Source: Pteria penguin
Lineage: Eukaryota; Mollusca; Bivalvia; Pterioida; Pteriidae
NCBI GenBank assembly: GCA_035048485.1
Contig: CM068587.1
Location: forward strand, 53,001,501-53,065,500
DNA length: 64,000 nt
Direction of reading: 5' to 3'
Numbering within the stretch: position 1 is the first letter of the stretch; each line of letters opens with the position of its first letter. The notes under the pieces are model-generated. The model searched no databases, was not told the DNA's origin, and was given only the letters and a program-made list of their open reading frames with translations. Below are positions 43,594 through 55,540 of this stretch, one piece after another. Both the position numbers and the translations under genes were made by a program.

Positions 43594-44907
43594 TACAGTA
43601 ACTAATATGGTATGTGTCACCTGGATATCTTATCTGCAATTTACAGAATTCGAAAGAATTATGGTAGAAAAAGTCAAGGGCTTAGCATTAATCATAAATG
43701 AAAGTTTATTTACAATGCATGATAAGTCAAGAAACATCGGCCACACTGATGATAAATGCACTATAGCATTGGAATGCTCAATTTCACTTCTACACCTGTT
43801 TGATATTTGGATATATTCATAATACCAATGTATATAATCTTGTATTACTCCTACTAGCAGTCTACAATAGTACTCAATGTTTTGATGGGATACAAAGTTT
43901 TGTCATCTCTCTTAAATTAGATAATGATGATTTATAATTTGTATGCAAATTATAAAGCTGTAATAAAGCTTGCCATATAAAACACTACTGACTTGATTTC
44001 TTTTCATATTTGTTTGATTTACTGTATTTCTTGTAATGGTATATGAATGTCTGATAATTTTGCAGAAATGAAACGTGGATGATTATGACAACAGGTGCAA
44101 AAAGGAAGTTTTCAAAGGCCTCATCAACGTTGAATCAAATATGTGACATACCAAGAACATAAATGTCTAGACGGAGAGCTTCGTCTATATCCTGAAGTTA
44201 CTAGGGCAGAAACTGTCAACTGTCAAAGTTTGTCAAAGTCGCAGTTTCATAGCCATTGTATCTATGTTATTTCATAATATTTCATCCTTGCCGCATGAGT
44301 AAATTTATTGTAAAATGCAAGTCACATATAAAATTAAAAGTTGGACTTTGATAGCATAGAGTAAAAAGAGGGTACTCATAATACAGTACAATAAAGTTGT
44401 TTTGACTAATGAGCAGTAGAAGTAATAAAGGACAATATTGTACTTTTATTTGGAAACTGCTTAAGAAGGCCTTGTTCAAAAAGGCAATTCAGATACTTAG
44501 AGCTTACGTGGGTAATATATTTGCTTTTCAAATATTAACAACACTCTGATTTTATGGCTTTTCTGTGTTTTATTTCACTTTTAACCATAGTCAAACTGAA
44601 ACACGATAAGAAGGTTACTTCTTTAAACTCAATAAGAATGGAAGTTTCTAGACTGAAGATGGGATTACCTCCATTAAATTGCAATCCATAGCCAAATAAT
44701 TTAGATATACATCTCTGATCCTATATGTAAATATAAAAGAAAAAGATATCTTTAGTGTTAAGATGACATAATATACGCATTCATATGTATGCCTTTGTAC
44801 AATTAAGATATATTTTGCAAATACAAAAATGTATGTGTTATTGTATTTATCATCATAAATGAGATATTTACATGTCATACAGTCAAATTTCATCAAATTA
44901 CATTATA
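43594..44907. other. No recognisable gene
   Basis: AT-rich. Open frames at 43562-43822, 44282-44479 and 44648-44896 have no motifs. Confidence 0.3.
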
Positions 44908-45146
<239 letters not shown>

Positions 45147-46596
45147 TATGATATAAAATGATGTATATATATATATTTATAGACATTGAAATTTATAGAA
45201 TGACCGGTGTTCTCTTATAAGGGGTACAATTTTTTCACTTTGTTGCTTTGCCGTCATAATGCTGGTGTTTATGAAGCGTTACAGAAAATCTTTAGAGGCT
45301 AAAGTTCTTGATATGCACTCTGGCTTTCCTGGTTATTGTTCCACTCAGAAAGCCAACAAAGCAGGTCTCTCTCTATATATAAAGAGATTGTTGTCCAAAT
45401 ACTTCCAGATTTCCTGCTTTATCCTTTTGGTCAGGTAATATGGAGTTCCTTTTCCTTTTTTACTGTATTTTTATCTGTATCATCATCTGTGGTATGTCAA
45501 GAACTGAGTTGTTTGCATGATGCTTGATATTACAGATTCAGTCTGCATAAAAGTAGGGAAACCTAATCTATAAAATTATTTAATCAAACTCCTATGGAAA
45601 TTACTGTAACAATTCAACATTTACAATGTTTCTCTTCGGAAAAACTATAACAATTTGCATATAACCAAAGATATGAAATGGGATATGAACAAGGGTGCTG
45701 GTTTATGCAGGATGGACCTTGCTCTTCAAATCTAATATTAATTTTCAAAACTGAATTAGACATTTTCTATTTACTGTCAGTGGTATTTAATTACTATGCA
45801 AATAAAATAATTGAGAACTAGATATTTTACCTATATAAGAGAGGAAACAAAAGACATCTTACAAAGAATATATCATTGTAATGTCGTAAATCTGCGTAAC
45901 TTCTGGAGAGAGTGTAGGTTCAAACATTACAGCATTTGTTTTCAATACCGCAAGCGACAGCTAGTGTTAATTTAAACTCACTCAAAAAAGACATTGGACA
46001 ATGAAATATATATTCTTTGACAGTAAACATTTGTTGTTTGTGATACGTTATGATTTTTTCACCTTTATATGAACTCAGTCTTAGAATACGAATATAAATT
46101 ATCGCTAATTATTGTTATATAATAAATAAGGCTATGCACCATTATAAACAGCCATGTGTTTGTTCCTAGTCTTCGCATGTAAAGCTACTCACAACGTAAA
46201 CAGCCATGTGTTGATTTTTTTCTTAGTATGTTAGACTGTTTGTTCACCACTAAAGGCAACCATGATTCAGTTCATATTTTTGACATTAAGTGGCCATCTT
46301 GTAGTGCCTGTTATACGTTGGTCAGCAGAAAATACCCTTCACCATTTAGACATATTTATGATAGTAACTTTTGATGCTTGTATAGATACTCTAATTTAAA
46401 GTAATAAATACTTAAATTGAGAGTATCTTTCATCAGAATCTACTTCATAGTACCAAGGCACGTTTAAGCCCTCTGGGTTCTCCTTTATGCGCCGAACTGA
46501 CCATTACTTTATTTTATTTAACAATACGATCACCCCTTTGTGTGCTGAGTTTTAAATAAACTTTATTCGAATTTTTTCCCTTCATTTACGACTACC
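45147..46596. other. No recognisable gene
   Basis: AT-rich. A 54-bp spaced repeat of AAACAGCCATGTGTT (46147 and 46201) is the only structure noted. Confidence 0.3.
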
Positions 46597-47205
46597 CTAC
46601 ACTTTTTGTTGATTTTGTTTGCTTTCGGGTTCATGGGTTTTCCACTGCTGACTTTATTTTGTGTGCTTTTGGGTTCATGGGTTTTCCACTGCTGACTTTA
46701 TTTTCTATATTGTTTGTTTGCTGATTTTGTATGCTCTTCGGTTTCATGGGTTTTAAACTGCTGATTTTGTTTTCTTTATTTCTTGTTCGTTGATTTGGTA
46801 TGCCTTTCGTTCTCTTGGGTATTGAACTGCTGACTCTTTTTGTAAATTTCCTGTTTATTGATTTTGTTTGCCCTTCGGTTTCATAGGTTTTGAATCGCAG
46901 ACTTTGTTTTCTTTATTTCCTATTTGCTGATTTTGTATGTCTGTTGGAGTAATAGGTTTTGAAATTCTGACTATTTTCTATATTTCTGATTTCCTGATTT
47001 TGTATGCCCTTCTGATTAATAGGTTTTGAACTTCTGACATTTTTGCTGATTCTGTATGTCTTCGATGACATAGATGTAGGCCTGCTGACTTTGTTTTCTT
47101 TCCTGTTTGCTGCATTTTATGCCCTTAGGTTTCATGAGTTTTTGACGGCTGACGTTGTTTCCTATATTTCCTTTTTGCTGATTTTGTATTTTGTAATTTG
47201 ACGGT
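46597..47205 (+). repeat. Degenerate minisatellite, about 50-65-bp unit, nine to ten copies
   Basis: The unit resembles TGCTGATTTTGTATGCCCTT, CGGTTTCATGGGTTTTGAAC, TGCTGACTTTGTTTTCTTTA and TTTCC in series. The first two copies are 50 bp apart and nearly identical; later ones drift. A 121-codon minus frame and a 60-codon plus frame crossing its right end are products of the repeat. Confidence 0.85.
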
Positions 47206-47601
47206 ATGGAATCGACACGTATATGGAAACGGATGATAACAATCTTATCTATTCTAACATCCTTCATCAATAGGATTTTGCTTTCGACAAGTATCTGCTC
47301 GGGATCGAATACCTTAGGGGTATACGCTTTTAATCCATCACCTACCCTCAAACCAAACGACATGCATATGATATATAACATACGATAAACAACTAATTGC
47401 TTTTAATTATGTGTGAAAATTAATATGAATAATATCTACTAATTTATAATAATTGCGTAAGCTTACTTAAGATTACGAAATTACTTGTGAATACATTTAA
47501 ATTGACAAAGCATTAAAAAATCAGAATATCTAAGAGCGATAACTGAAATTCGAATGATTTCTACAAATGAATAGAAAGTTGAGGTCTGAAACCCGCCATA
47601 T
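47206..47601. other. No recognisable gene
   Basis: AT-rich flank between the minisatellite and the hairpin at 47602. Nothing was recognised. Confidence 0.3.
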
Positions 47602-47635
47602 ACTTGGACAAGATGTCAGACCATCTTGTCCAAGT
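47602..47635. repeat. Perfect 14-bp inverted repeat (hairpin)
   Basis: ACTTGGACAAGATG, a 6-base loop TCAGAC, then CATCTTGTCCAAGT. It lies about 600 bases beyond the 3' end of the DIRS-like recombinase frame. With no run of T after it, and in a eukaryotic context, it is not a terminator. Confidence 0.85.
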
Positions 47636-48228
47636 TCAGCAAACAAGGAAAGCACTATCGCGGAAATGCACAACTTCTAAAATGGAAGGAATAAAGATAA
47701 TAAAACAAAATTATGAAAAAAACCTATACAAATGATTTACTACCAACTGTTGTTATATTGTTCATAAGTTAGCGATCCTCAACCATATAAACCTAACTTA
47801 AACCAACACAGTCAAGCAAATGTACAGAATTTCATTTACCACGCTACTGCAAATAGAATGAATTATTAACAAATATCTCAATCACATTTGAATAGATATT
47901 ATTGTGTATGACGTAATGACTGCTTCATTATTATTTACCTTTTTCAATATGAGTATAAATAAATAAATCGCAAAGAAAAAAAAGGTTGTAATAATAATAA
48001 TAATGGCAATATATAGTTTACGGTGTATAAGCCACTATGGTCCGATACAGGTTAGAACTGAATCCAGTTTTGTTATAGTTGTTGATTGTGTAAATCTTTA
48101 AAAATGAATTTTTGGAGAAAAATTCCAAGTATTAACAAATGACTTTAATAAAATTCGTGATCATGTCCTCACTAATGTAGAAAGGCATTAACAAATGGCC
48201 TGAATGAAAGTAAGATGTTATTGTTTAT

Positions 48229-48974
48229 TTACTGACTCGCACTTGCACATCTGATATAGCTTATAATTGCTTTCGATTTCCAAAGGCCAAGTAATCTTAT
48301 CTGACTGTCACTCATCCCGATGCTTGCGCAGTGTGAAACCATTCCGATCATGAAGGAATGTCCCTTTATCTGACGAGAATTGTAATTAGTGAATGATAAA
48401 CTTTGCTTTAATGAAGTAAATTGAAACCTACTAACAAGTGTTTTTGATCTGTATATGAAGAGAGATCCCGAGTCTTTGCCCCTGTGTTCAAGATAATGTT
48501 TCACACATATCACGGTACAAAATTCCAGGGGTGAGGCTATTTCAATTGTGATAATAATTGGCTGAGCTGCGTGATGTTTTAATGAAGTTAAATTTATCAT
48601 TATTCTATCCGAATGTGTAATTATTTGATGCAGCTGAAAAATACTATCGTTCGCGCCGTGACCAGAGCTCGTTATTTCGCCTATTCTTATAAAAACGTAA
48701 AATGCCAATAAATACATAGCACCAAACATTATTCGATCATACATATTAGCAACTGCGTGTGCAAGAGCGTAACAGATTTCATGTAAAACATTTTTTTATA
48801 ATAGGTGTCCGTAATGTTTGGAATTTTGTGCACGTAGCCGATGACCGATGTTTGCGATGTTATGGTTGCGGCAGTTTATCCTTTGTCGTACAGGAAAGAA
48901 ATGTACAACGCGAGTACATGTAGCTTGATCGGCATAGCATTTGAAAGACCGTGAGTTGTAGTAAAATCTATAAA
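48229..48974 (-). pseudogene. Tyrosine recombinase of a DIRS/Ngaro-like element (main part)
   Basis: In coding order from 48974: LHVLALYISFLYDKG, a stop, TAATITSQTSVIGYVHKI (core-binding domain), then from 48744 FYVFIRIGEIT with the first catalytic Arg region, and RQIKGHSFMIGMVSHCASIG followed by MSDSQIRLLGLWKSKAIISY. Family knowledge: active members have HSFRIG (the HxxR box) here. In this copy the Arg is Met, and the final box retains W and the nucleophile-position Tyr (SYIR). The missing Arg and internal stops mean it is inactive. The N-terminal piece of the same recombinase (LLGASISSSTMKSYSRVW) lies at about 53070-53140, on the other side of the Naiad insertions. Confidence 0.8.
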
Positions 48975-49265
48975 TGTAAAGATGATGGATAAATCCAAAC
49001 CATAAGTCTAAAAATCATGAAACCAGAGGATATACAAAATCAGTGAAAATGAAAAACAAGTGAAAAATAACAAAATATGTCTACTTGAAGAGCATATGTG
49101 AACCCCTATGATGGAGTGAGATCAGGTGCTCGGGGAGAGTGAGCATCTCCTGCTTGCTAGCAACACCCATCACATATATCCAGTAGAAAGAGTCAATTCC
49201 ATATGTATTTATATATGGAGAAGTCAAAGTAGGTAACCTTCTAGTATCTAGTCCTTTATATATAT

Positions 49266-50039
49266 ATGGATAATGTTAATAAGAAAACCATAGTGGCTGA
49301 GGCGTCGCCCACTATAAAAAAGCCTCAAACTGCAATGTGCAAGGACACGTGCATAGCAGTTAACCTAGGTGTCCCTAATATTATCTTAAATGACGTTAGA
49401 AATCAAACATTTGTGGTAAGCACTAATAATGAACTCTGGTATCAACATGCGGATAGCTTCATAAACATCAAGCCCTGTAAGGTTAAACTAGTTGACGTAA
49501 TTAAAGATTACCAATTCTCCCCTTATGATTGTGAAATATCTAAATGCGGGACCAAAAATTGCAAAACTTGCAACATCTTAATTACAGACAATTCTTTTAC
49601 GAGTAATTTAACTAAACATACCTTTCATACGCATAGTTTTGACCATTTGAATTGTAAGAGTTCAAATATTGTATACGGTATTGAGTGTTCACTGTGTGGG
49701 TTAATATATGTTGGAGAGACAAAGGGACAACTTCGTGCAAGAGTATCAGGTCACAGGTCCAAAATAAATTGTGGCGGAAACCAATTTCTCTATCGCCACT
49801 TCAACCAGCCTGACCACTCTATTCTCTCAATGAAAATTAGAATTATAGAAAAAATATATCACCCCACAAACAATGCCAATTTGAGCATCCCTTTTCGTCG
49901 GAAAAGAGAAGAATACTGGATAAGACGTCTCGGCACTGCTTCGCCCTATGGATGCAATGACAATATTAGTAGTATTGGTAACTTCACTAGTCCTGCGTGT
50001 CAATCAGTTAACGTACTCGGTTTATTCAACAAAAGCTAG
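49266..50039 (+). CDS. Naiad N-terminal GIY-YIG endonuclease region (ends at a premature TAG)
   Basis: 257 residues. A variable N-terminus leads to a zinc-type cluster (KCGTKNCKTC, then HTFHTHSFDHLNC), matching the CCHH motif seen in Penelope-like nucleases. The GIY-YIG core starts at about residue 137: IVYGIECSLCGLIYVGETKG (the GIY and YIG equivalents are VYGIE and IYVGE), then LRARVSGHRSKI (catalytic Arg), HFNQPDHS, and KREEYWIRRLGTASPYGCND (catalytic Glu and the terminal L-T-PxGxN box). This enzyme nicks target DNA to prime reverse transcription. The TAG at 50037-50039 is CAG in copy B1, so this is a nonsense mutation in one long ORF; nuclease and RT were a single polypeptide. The order nuclease then RT distinguishes Naiad from canonical Penelope elements, where the nuclease is C-terminal. 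Confidence 0.85.
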   Translation: MDNVNKKTIVAEASPTIKKPQTAMCKDTCIAVNLGVPNIILNDVRNQTFVVSTNNELWYQHADSFINIKPCKVKLVDVIKDYQFSPYDCEISKCGTKNCKTCNILITDNSFTSNLTKHTFHTHSFDHLNCKSSNIVYGIECSLCGLIYVGETKGQLRARVSGHRSKINCGGNQFLYRHFNQPDHSILSMKIRIIEKIYHPTNNANLSIPFRRKREEYWIRRLGTASPYGCNDNISSIGNFTSPACQSVNVLGLFNKS

Positions 50040-52248
50040 AGGAGGCATCGAAGTCATGGTACACGCAAATACAACAAACCTGAAATACATAATATTTCCT
50101 TTGATGCTCTTTTGCCATTTATAAATAAACCTTTGGGCCTTCATCACATTCGTACAAAACTTTATTCTATTTCACTGAGAAAATTACACGAGTTGTACGT
50201 ATCGTCCAGACACCGTATATTTACTGATATAAGCTCTGCAGAGTATAGACTAGATTGCATTATTATGGACACATCGACCGCTAGACTTTTTCGTCCCGTC
50301 AAGTCAGATATTTCTATGGAAAAATCTAATCGCCCTTTCATCAAAATTAAATTTGCAAATAAAGGCATTGATTATTTACATTTTGGTCAAATTTTAAATC
50401 ATAAGTCTGTTTTAGAGAAAATACCTCCATATTTCAAAAATAAAGATCCGCCATGTATTTCCTATAGCTACACGCCATCAGTTGCATCCAAAATTTATAA
50501 TTACAAAGGGTTTCTACAGTGTCTTGATCTTAGCAACTCTGCATGCCATCCTCAATCGTGTGCATGTTCCTCATCTAATTTTGTATATTCTCCTTGTGGC
50601 CATGTCGTTACTGGTGATCTCGATATTGTTAAAAACACTAAATTAAGAGAACTTTTACTTAAAGGTCCAAAATACAGAGAACCCAGATCAAAATTTTGAG
50701 AATATTATGAACTGCTGCGAGGAATATGCCACACGATGGGGAAAAAGAGAGGAAGTACAGATCGACACTCTTTCGGAATGGATCAAATCTATTGCAGTAC
50801 TGCTTAGATCAAAAATTAAAAAATTACAACGTTCTGTAAACACCAGATTCGAATCTATTTTTAAAGATCCTGATGTTGTCAGAGAACTTACCTTCCTCCA
50901 AGAACATTATATCATTACACCAGCAGATAAAGCATCCAATAATTATATATTTACTTGTAAGAAATATTACTTTGACAGCCTAGTGAAAGAATTAGAAATT
51001 AAATTCAGCTCCAGGAAATCCTACTTATACTCTCACGAACTTTTCGGTTTCGGAAGTACTCGAAAATCATAAATCTGTCCTCAATACGTTTGGTATTGAC
51101 TCAAATAAATTAAATTTAGAACTTTTTTGTACTGCATTCCAAAAATGCACAAAAATCCTTACAAACAACGCTTTATCGCTGGTTCCTCGAAGTGTTCCAC
51201 AAAATCTGTATCGATGCTACTCACATAAATATTATCAGAAATTAAATCTGGCCTTCATAGATATTGCGAAACAGTATATTCCAGAAGTGGAATTAATCAA
51301 ATGTGGATCCTTAAAAATTCAAAAGAGTTGTTAGAAAATCTAAAATCAAAAAGTTTTTCTAAAATTCACTCTATCAAGTCTTTTGACTTTTCGACTCTTT
51401 ACACAACGATCCCTCATCAGAAATTAAAAGACAGATTAGCGGAAATTATTCAAAATGCATTTACTAGTAAAAACGGAAGCCGCAAATTCAAATATATAGT
51501 AATAGACCACGATAAAACTTACTTTGTTAGGGGAAATTCTGATTCCAAAAATAAATACACTGAAACAGCTGTCATCCAGATGTTGAACTTTCTTATCGAT
51601 AACATTTTCGTGGTGTTTGGAGGTAAGGTTTTTCAACAAATTGTCGGCATTCCAATGGGCACTAACTGTGCTCCGCTTCTGGCTGACATATTCCTTTACT
51701 CATACGAAGCTGAATTCATTCAGTCTTTGCTTTCGCAAGGAAAAAAACAATTGACTCTTGGCTTCAATTTTACTTACAGATATATAGATGACTTGCTTTC
51801 AATTAATAATCCTTCATTCGCGGATTACCTTAGCATCATCTATCCAAGTGAACTTGAGGTCAAAGAAACCACAGAAAGTAGTAATTCTACTTCGTATTAA
51901 GATATTATGTTGTCTTTCGACATAAATGGTCAATTGAACACCTCACTCTATGACAAACGTGACGATTTCAATTTCGCTATCACAAACTTTCCTTTCATAA
52001 GTAGCAACATTCCATCATCGCCCGCATACGGCGTATTCATATCTCAGTTAATACGTTATTCCAGAGCATGTTCAAATTACAGTGACTTTGTTCTGAGGGC
52101 TAGGCGACTTTCAGTTAAGCTGCTCAACCAGGGTTATATATGTGCTAGACTAGCAACGTCACTGAGGAAATTCTATGGTCGTTACGAGACTCTTATTACT
52201 TCATATGATATCTCGTTATCCAGACTTTTGAATGATATTCTGGACTGA
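50040..52248 (+). pseudogene. Naiad subfamily B reverse transcriptase in copy B4 (several breaks)
   Basis: Same protein as 14695-16978. CxC linker at about 50557-50570 (SCACSSS). Breaks relative to B1: a 14-base deletion near 50690 that brings a TGA at 50697-50699; a small insertion near 50995 shifting frame; a deletion near 51125; AAA to TAA at 51226-51228; TTA to TAA at 51898-51900. Catalytic boxes remain: FDFSTLYTTIPH near 51390, GIPMGTNCAPLLADI near 51647, YRYIDDLLS near 51775. Cys is encoded at the diagnostic position (near 50957). Confidence 0.85.
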
Positions 52249-53060
52249 GACGGAATCCGATCATTTTACACAGATTTGACACCTTCTATACTAGAAGGTT
52301 ACCTACTTCGACTTCTCCATATATAAATACATATGGAATTTACACGATCTGACTCTTTCTACTGGGTATATGTGACGGGTGTTCCTAGCAAACAGGAGAT
52401 GCTCACTCTCCCCGGTCACCTGATCTCACTCCATCACAGGGGTTCACATATGCTCTTCAAGTAGACATATTTGGTTATTTTCCATTTGTTTTTCATTTTC
52501 ACTGATTTATACATGTCTTCTGGTTTTATGATTTTTGGACTTGTGCTTTGGATTTATCCATCATCTTTACATAGAAGGTGTGTCAAATCCGTGTAGAATG
52601 ATCGGAATCGGTCTCAGTCCAGAATATCATTTAAAAGTCTGAATAACGAGATATCATATGGAGTAATGAGTCTCGTAACGACCGTAGAACTTCCTCAGTG
52701 ACGTTGCTAGTCTAGCACATATATAATCCTGGTTGATCAGCTTAACTGAAAGTCGCCTAGCCCTCAGAACAAAGTCATTGTAATTTGAACATGCTCTGGA
52801 ATAACGTATTAACTGAGATATGAATATGCCGTATGCGGGCAATGATGGAATGTTGCTACTTATGAAAGGAAAGTTTGTGATGGCGAAATTGAAATCGTCA
52901 CGTTTGTCATAGAGTGGGGTGTTCAATTGACCATAAATGTCGAAAGACAACAAAATACGAAATAGAATTACTACTGTCTGTGGTTTCTTTGACCTCCAAT
53001 TCACTTGGATAGATGATGCTAAGGTAATCCGCGAATGAAGGATTATTAATTGAATAACTG

Positions 53061-54430
53061 CCACGCCAGACCCGAGAATAACTCTTCATGGTTGAACTTG
53101 ATATAGACGCTCCGAGCAAAGTGTCCAATACGGTGGTCTCTTTAGAACGACAAATACAATCACATAGTAAATATCTTTTAGATGTTAAATGTTTATATAA
53201 TTAAAGTACTGCAATGTATTTGTTTATCCAGTCATCATTCCATTGACCACAAACCCACTGATTGCTGAATACCGCAGCGTAGTCATTGGCCTCTTACCCA
53301 TTAGTATATAATTTAAGCATACTTGAAGTAACAAAGTCTGGCAAAAACATTCATTTACCGTTGAAGTCCGTTAAAAAGTCTAATCACATCATAAGATCTG
53401 ATTTAGCTAACTTGGTCAATTTTATTATGTGATAAGGCTTTCTAACGCCAATTGTCAAATTTATGAACCGCCTAAGAAATGGCCTCCCGGGACTAATGAC
53501 GCTGCATGTAAAATTTAGAAGACCAATTAACGATTGCAGTTCTCGAAGTGTGACTTTATCAGATGTCACGAATCGGATTATTTGCTCACCGCATTTTTAG
53601 ATTTTTCGGGGGAGGGGGCAGTCGGGCCTCAATTTTAATTGTATTCAGTTGAATACCGAGAAACATAATAAGTTGACTCGCGTCGAAAGTTTCTCCTTTG
53701 CAATAGGTACGCCAATTTAGTTACAGATGCTCAAAAATTGTGTAAGGTCTCGGTACACGCATCATATGATTAGTAAATGATTATAAAATCATCGAGGACC
53801 TGGGTCATGTTATGGATGCCTAACTTTGTTTTGGCACACCATTGCAGGGATGTACCAAAACGCTCGAATATTTTACAGGATGAACTAAGGCCGAATGGTA
53901 AACAGCAATTAAAGTAAAACTGGTCCTGCCATACGAATCTCAAGTACTTAACCCAATTCAGATTGACTCAAATTGATTGTTCTGAAAGCGACTTTAATGT
54001 CAGTTATGGCACAGAATGTCCCGCGGCCGCATTTCTAAAAATAAGATTAATCGCTTTTTGCACATAAGAGTATTGTACAAATGACCCTTTAGCAGGGATT
54101 GCGTCATTCATCGAGAGACCTTCAGGAAATGATAAATGATGAATTAATCTATATTCGCCCAGTTCCTTCTGTTCAACTACGCCTATAAGTGAACAATGAA
54201 AAACGAAAAACAGTTGTGGGGAAAGGGCGTCTGATCCTACCTTGAACGAGTTCTTTAATTTTTGACATTACAATATCTGGGTGCTGGAGTGCAGATTTAA
54301 GATTCTTACATTTTTATCGGAGAAATTTTCTCTATCAAATCTAATACGAAAGCCATTTTGCCAGAGTGGAATAGATAGCAGTGAAACCGCTATCGTCATC
54401 CTCATCAATCTACAGTGAATATTTACTCCA
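53061..54430 (-). pseudogene. DIRS/Ngaro-like reverse transcriptase-RNase H and start of recombinase
   Basis: In coding order: LIGVVEQKELGEYRLIHHLS (near 54190), then FPEGLSMNDAIP and VQYSYVQKAINLIF; TDIKVAFRTINL (motif A region, frameshifted); FNCCLPFGLSSSCKIFERFG (motif B, near 53890); QVLDDFIII (catalytic DD as LDDF, near 53790). After a gap come LRELQSLIGLLNFTCSVISP and GRPFLRRFINL (53384-53569), the RNase H-proximal box typical of DIRS-type elements. At 53070-53140 LLGASISSSTMKSYSRVW begins the tyrosine recombinase. Many stops and shifts. The Naiad B5 junction is at about 53060. Confidence 0.75.
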
Positions 54431-54436
54431 TTTAAA

Positions 54437-54928
54437 TTAGTGACTATTACTAAACAATAAAGAATTCATTTCCACGAATTGATTGCACCATATTTTCGCC
54501 TTGACCTTATCATAAACCTTAAACTCAATTGGTACTGGTGTACTGACAAAACCCGTGGAAGTACATGCTATGTTTTCCACATGATTTGCGACGGAAGTTT
54601 CGACATGCTCCTCTACCGCGGGTGGGGTTGGGGTTGGGGAGGGCGTGGTAGGGTTAATTTCATGTTGTGAATTAATTGAAGTACTACTACTTCCCTTGAC
54701 AAATTGCTGAAACGTGGACGCCATCTCCGCTCTAATGGACTCAGTCACGCGTTGGGTAACATTTTTAGTGATCTCTGATATTAAACCCTCAGGATGATCA
54801 GGCGATTTTGTGGTACAGGTTGACCCAAGTGAAGCGGTAGAAGGTACTGACATTGCATTGCTGGTCCGTCGTGGCTTTTTGCCTAAACTATTTCCGATAT
54901 GCTTGTTTGGTTTTCTCTTGGGATGCAC
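54437..54928 (-). pseudogene. DIRS-like gag-type protein (163 codons)
   Basis: Basic start (MHPKRKPNKHIGNSLGKKPR), a central amphipathic stretch (LISEITKNVTQRVTESIRAE), a Ser/Pro/Thr-rich spacer, and a C-terminal VPIEFKVYDKVKAKIWCNQF followed by VEMNSLL. Family knowledge: gag-like ORFs of DIRS/Ngaro elements often end their core with a KxKIWxxEFVDxxxLL motif. Its place just upstream of the RT on the same strand supports the call. The frame ends soon after, probably by mutation. Confidence 0.6.
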
Positions 54929-55540
54929 ACTGAAGAAATATACAAAACTTACAAAACTAGCAGCCTCAAGCCGCCAAAGTATTAGATAAAAAAGATAAAA
55001 AAGATTAGATAAAAAAAAAAGAAAGAAAATAAAATTTTGGTGAAGATCTGTAAAATGAACGAAGGCTATATCGCCTATTAAATGCTACCTAACCCATCAT
55101 GTAATATTAGTCTGACATTTATACTAAAATTGTCGCTAGAAAACATTCTTTACTACTAACATCATTACTGTAAATTTATGATCCTGAAGTAGTCGAAATA
55201 GTTATACGACTGAAAGTATCATTAAATATGAAGCATTCTATACCATATTTATTGGGCGTTATTTTTAATCAACCAATGGGTTTTGTAGGCTATAAAGATA
55301 AGACATTGCTTTGTAAAGTAAGCAGATTAAATGTATCCTGCGGAAACTATCAGTTGGATATGTAAGAGTAATGCATATTTTAATGCGATGTTAAATATAA
55401 ATGCAGATATTTTTGACGAGTGAATTCGTCAGTATTACTCAAAAATTCAGAATATGTCGAAACTATGGAATCAAATTCTGAGAGTGTTGTTAATGGAAAT
55501 GAATGTGGCTAGGGGTTGAAAACACATACGGATAATATTC
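54929..55540. other. Upstream region of the DIRS-like gag
   Basis: A-rich tract (54985-55030) then AT-rich sequence without a coding signal. Confidence 0.3.

Larger units (their letters stand above)
49248..52571 (+). mobile_element. Naiad subfamily B, copy B4 (nearly full length)
   Basis: The only copy in the window that retains the N-terminal GIY-YIG nuclease (49266-50039), followed by the RT (to 52248) and the full 3' tail, ending CATCATCTTTACAT at about 52572. Total about 3.3 kb. A TA-rich leader (CTTTATATATATATGG) precedes the first ATG. Naiads are reported to favour microsatellite-like targets, but here the target was the 3' tail of another Naiad. Confidence 0.9.
48975..53056 (-). mobile_element. 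Naiad subfamily B, copy B5, split by copy B4
   Basis: Two minus-strand parts: the 3' tail 48975-49247, ending ...CCTTCTAGTAT, and 52572-53056, starting AGAAGGTGTGTC and running through the RT end (thumb, YDKRDDFNFAITNFPF) to the NNPSFADYL motif, where it is 5'-truncated. In undamaged copies these two parts are contiguous (CCTTCTAGTATAGAAGG). Copy B4 therefore inserted at that palindrome. B5 itself lies in the recombinase gene of the DIRS-like element. Confidence 0.85.

Noticed and set aside
47016..47381. 121-codon minus-strand frame
   Set aside because: Most of it is the degenerate 50-65-bp minisatellite; no domain and no splice signals.
47602..47635. Bacterial-type terminator
   Set aside because: The hairpin is real, but the genome is eukaryotic and no T-run follows.
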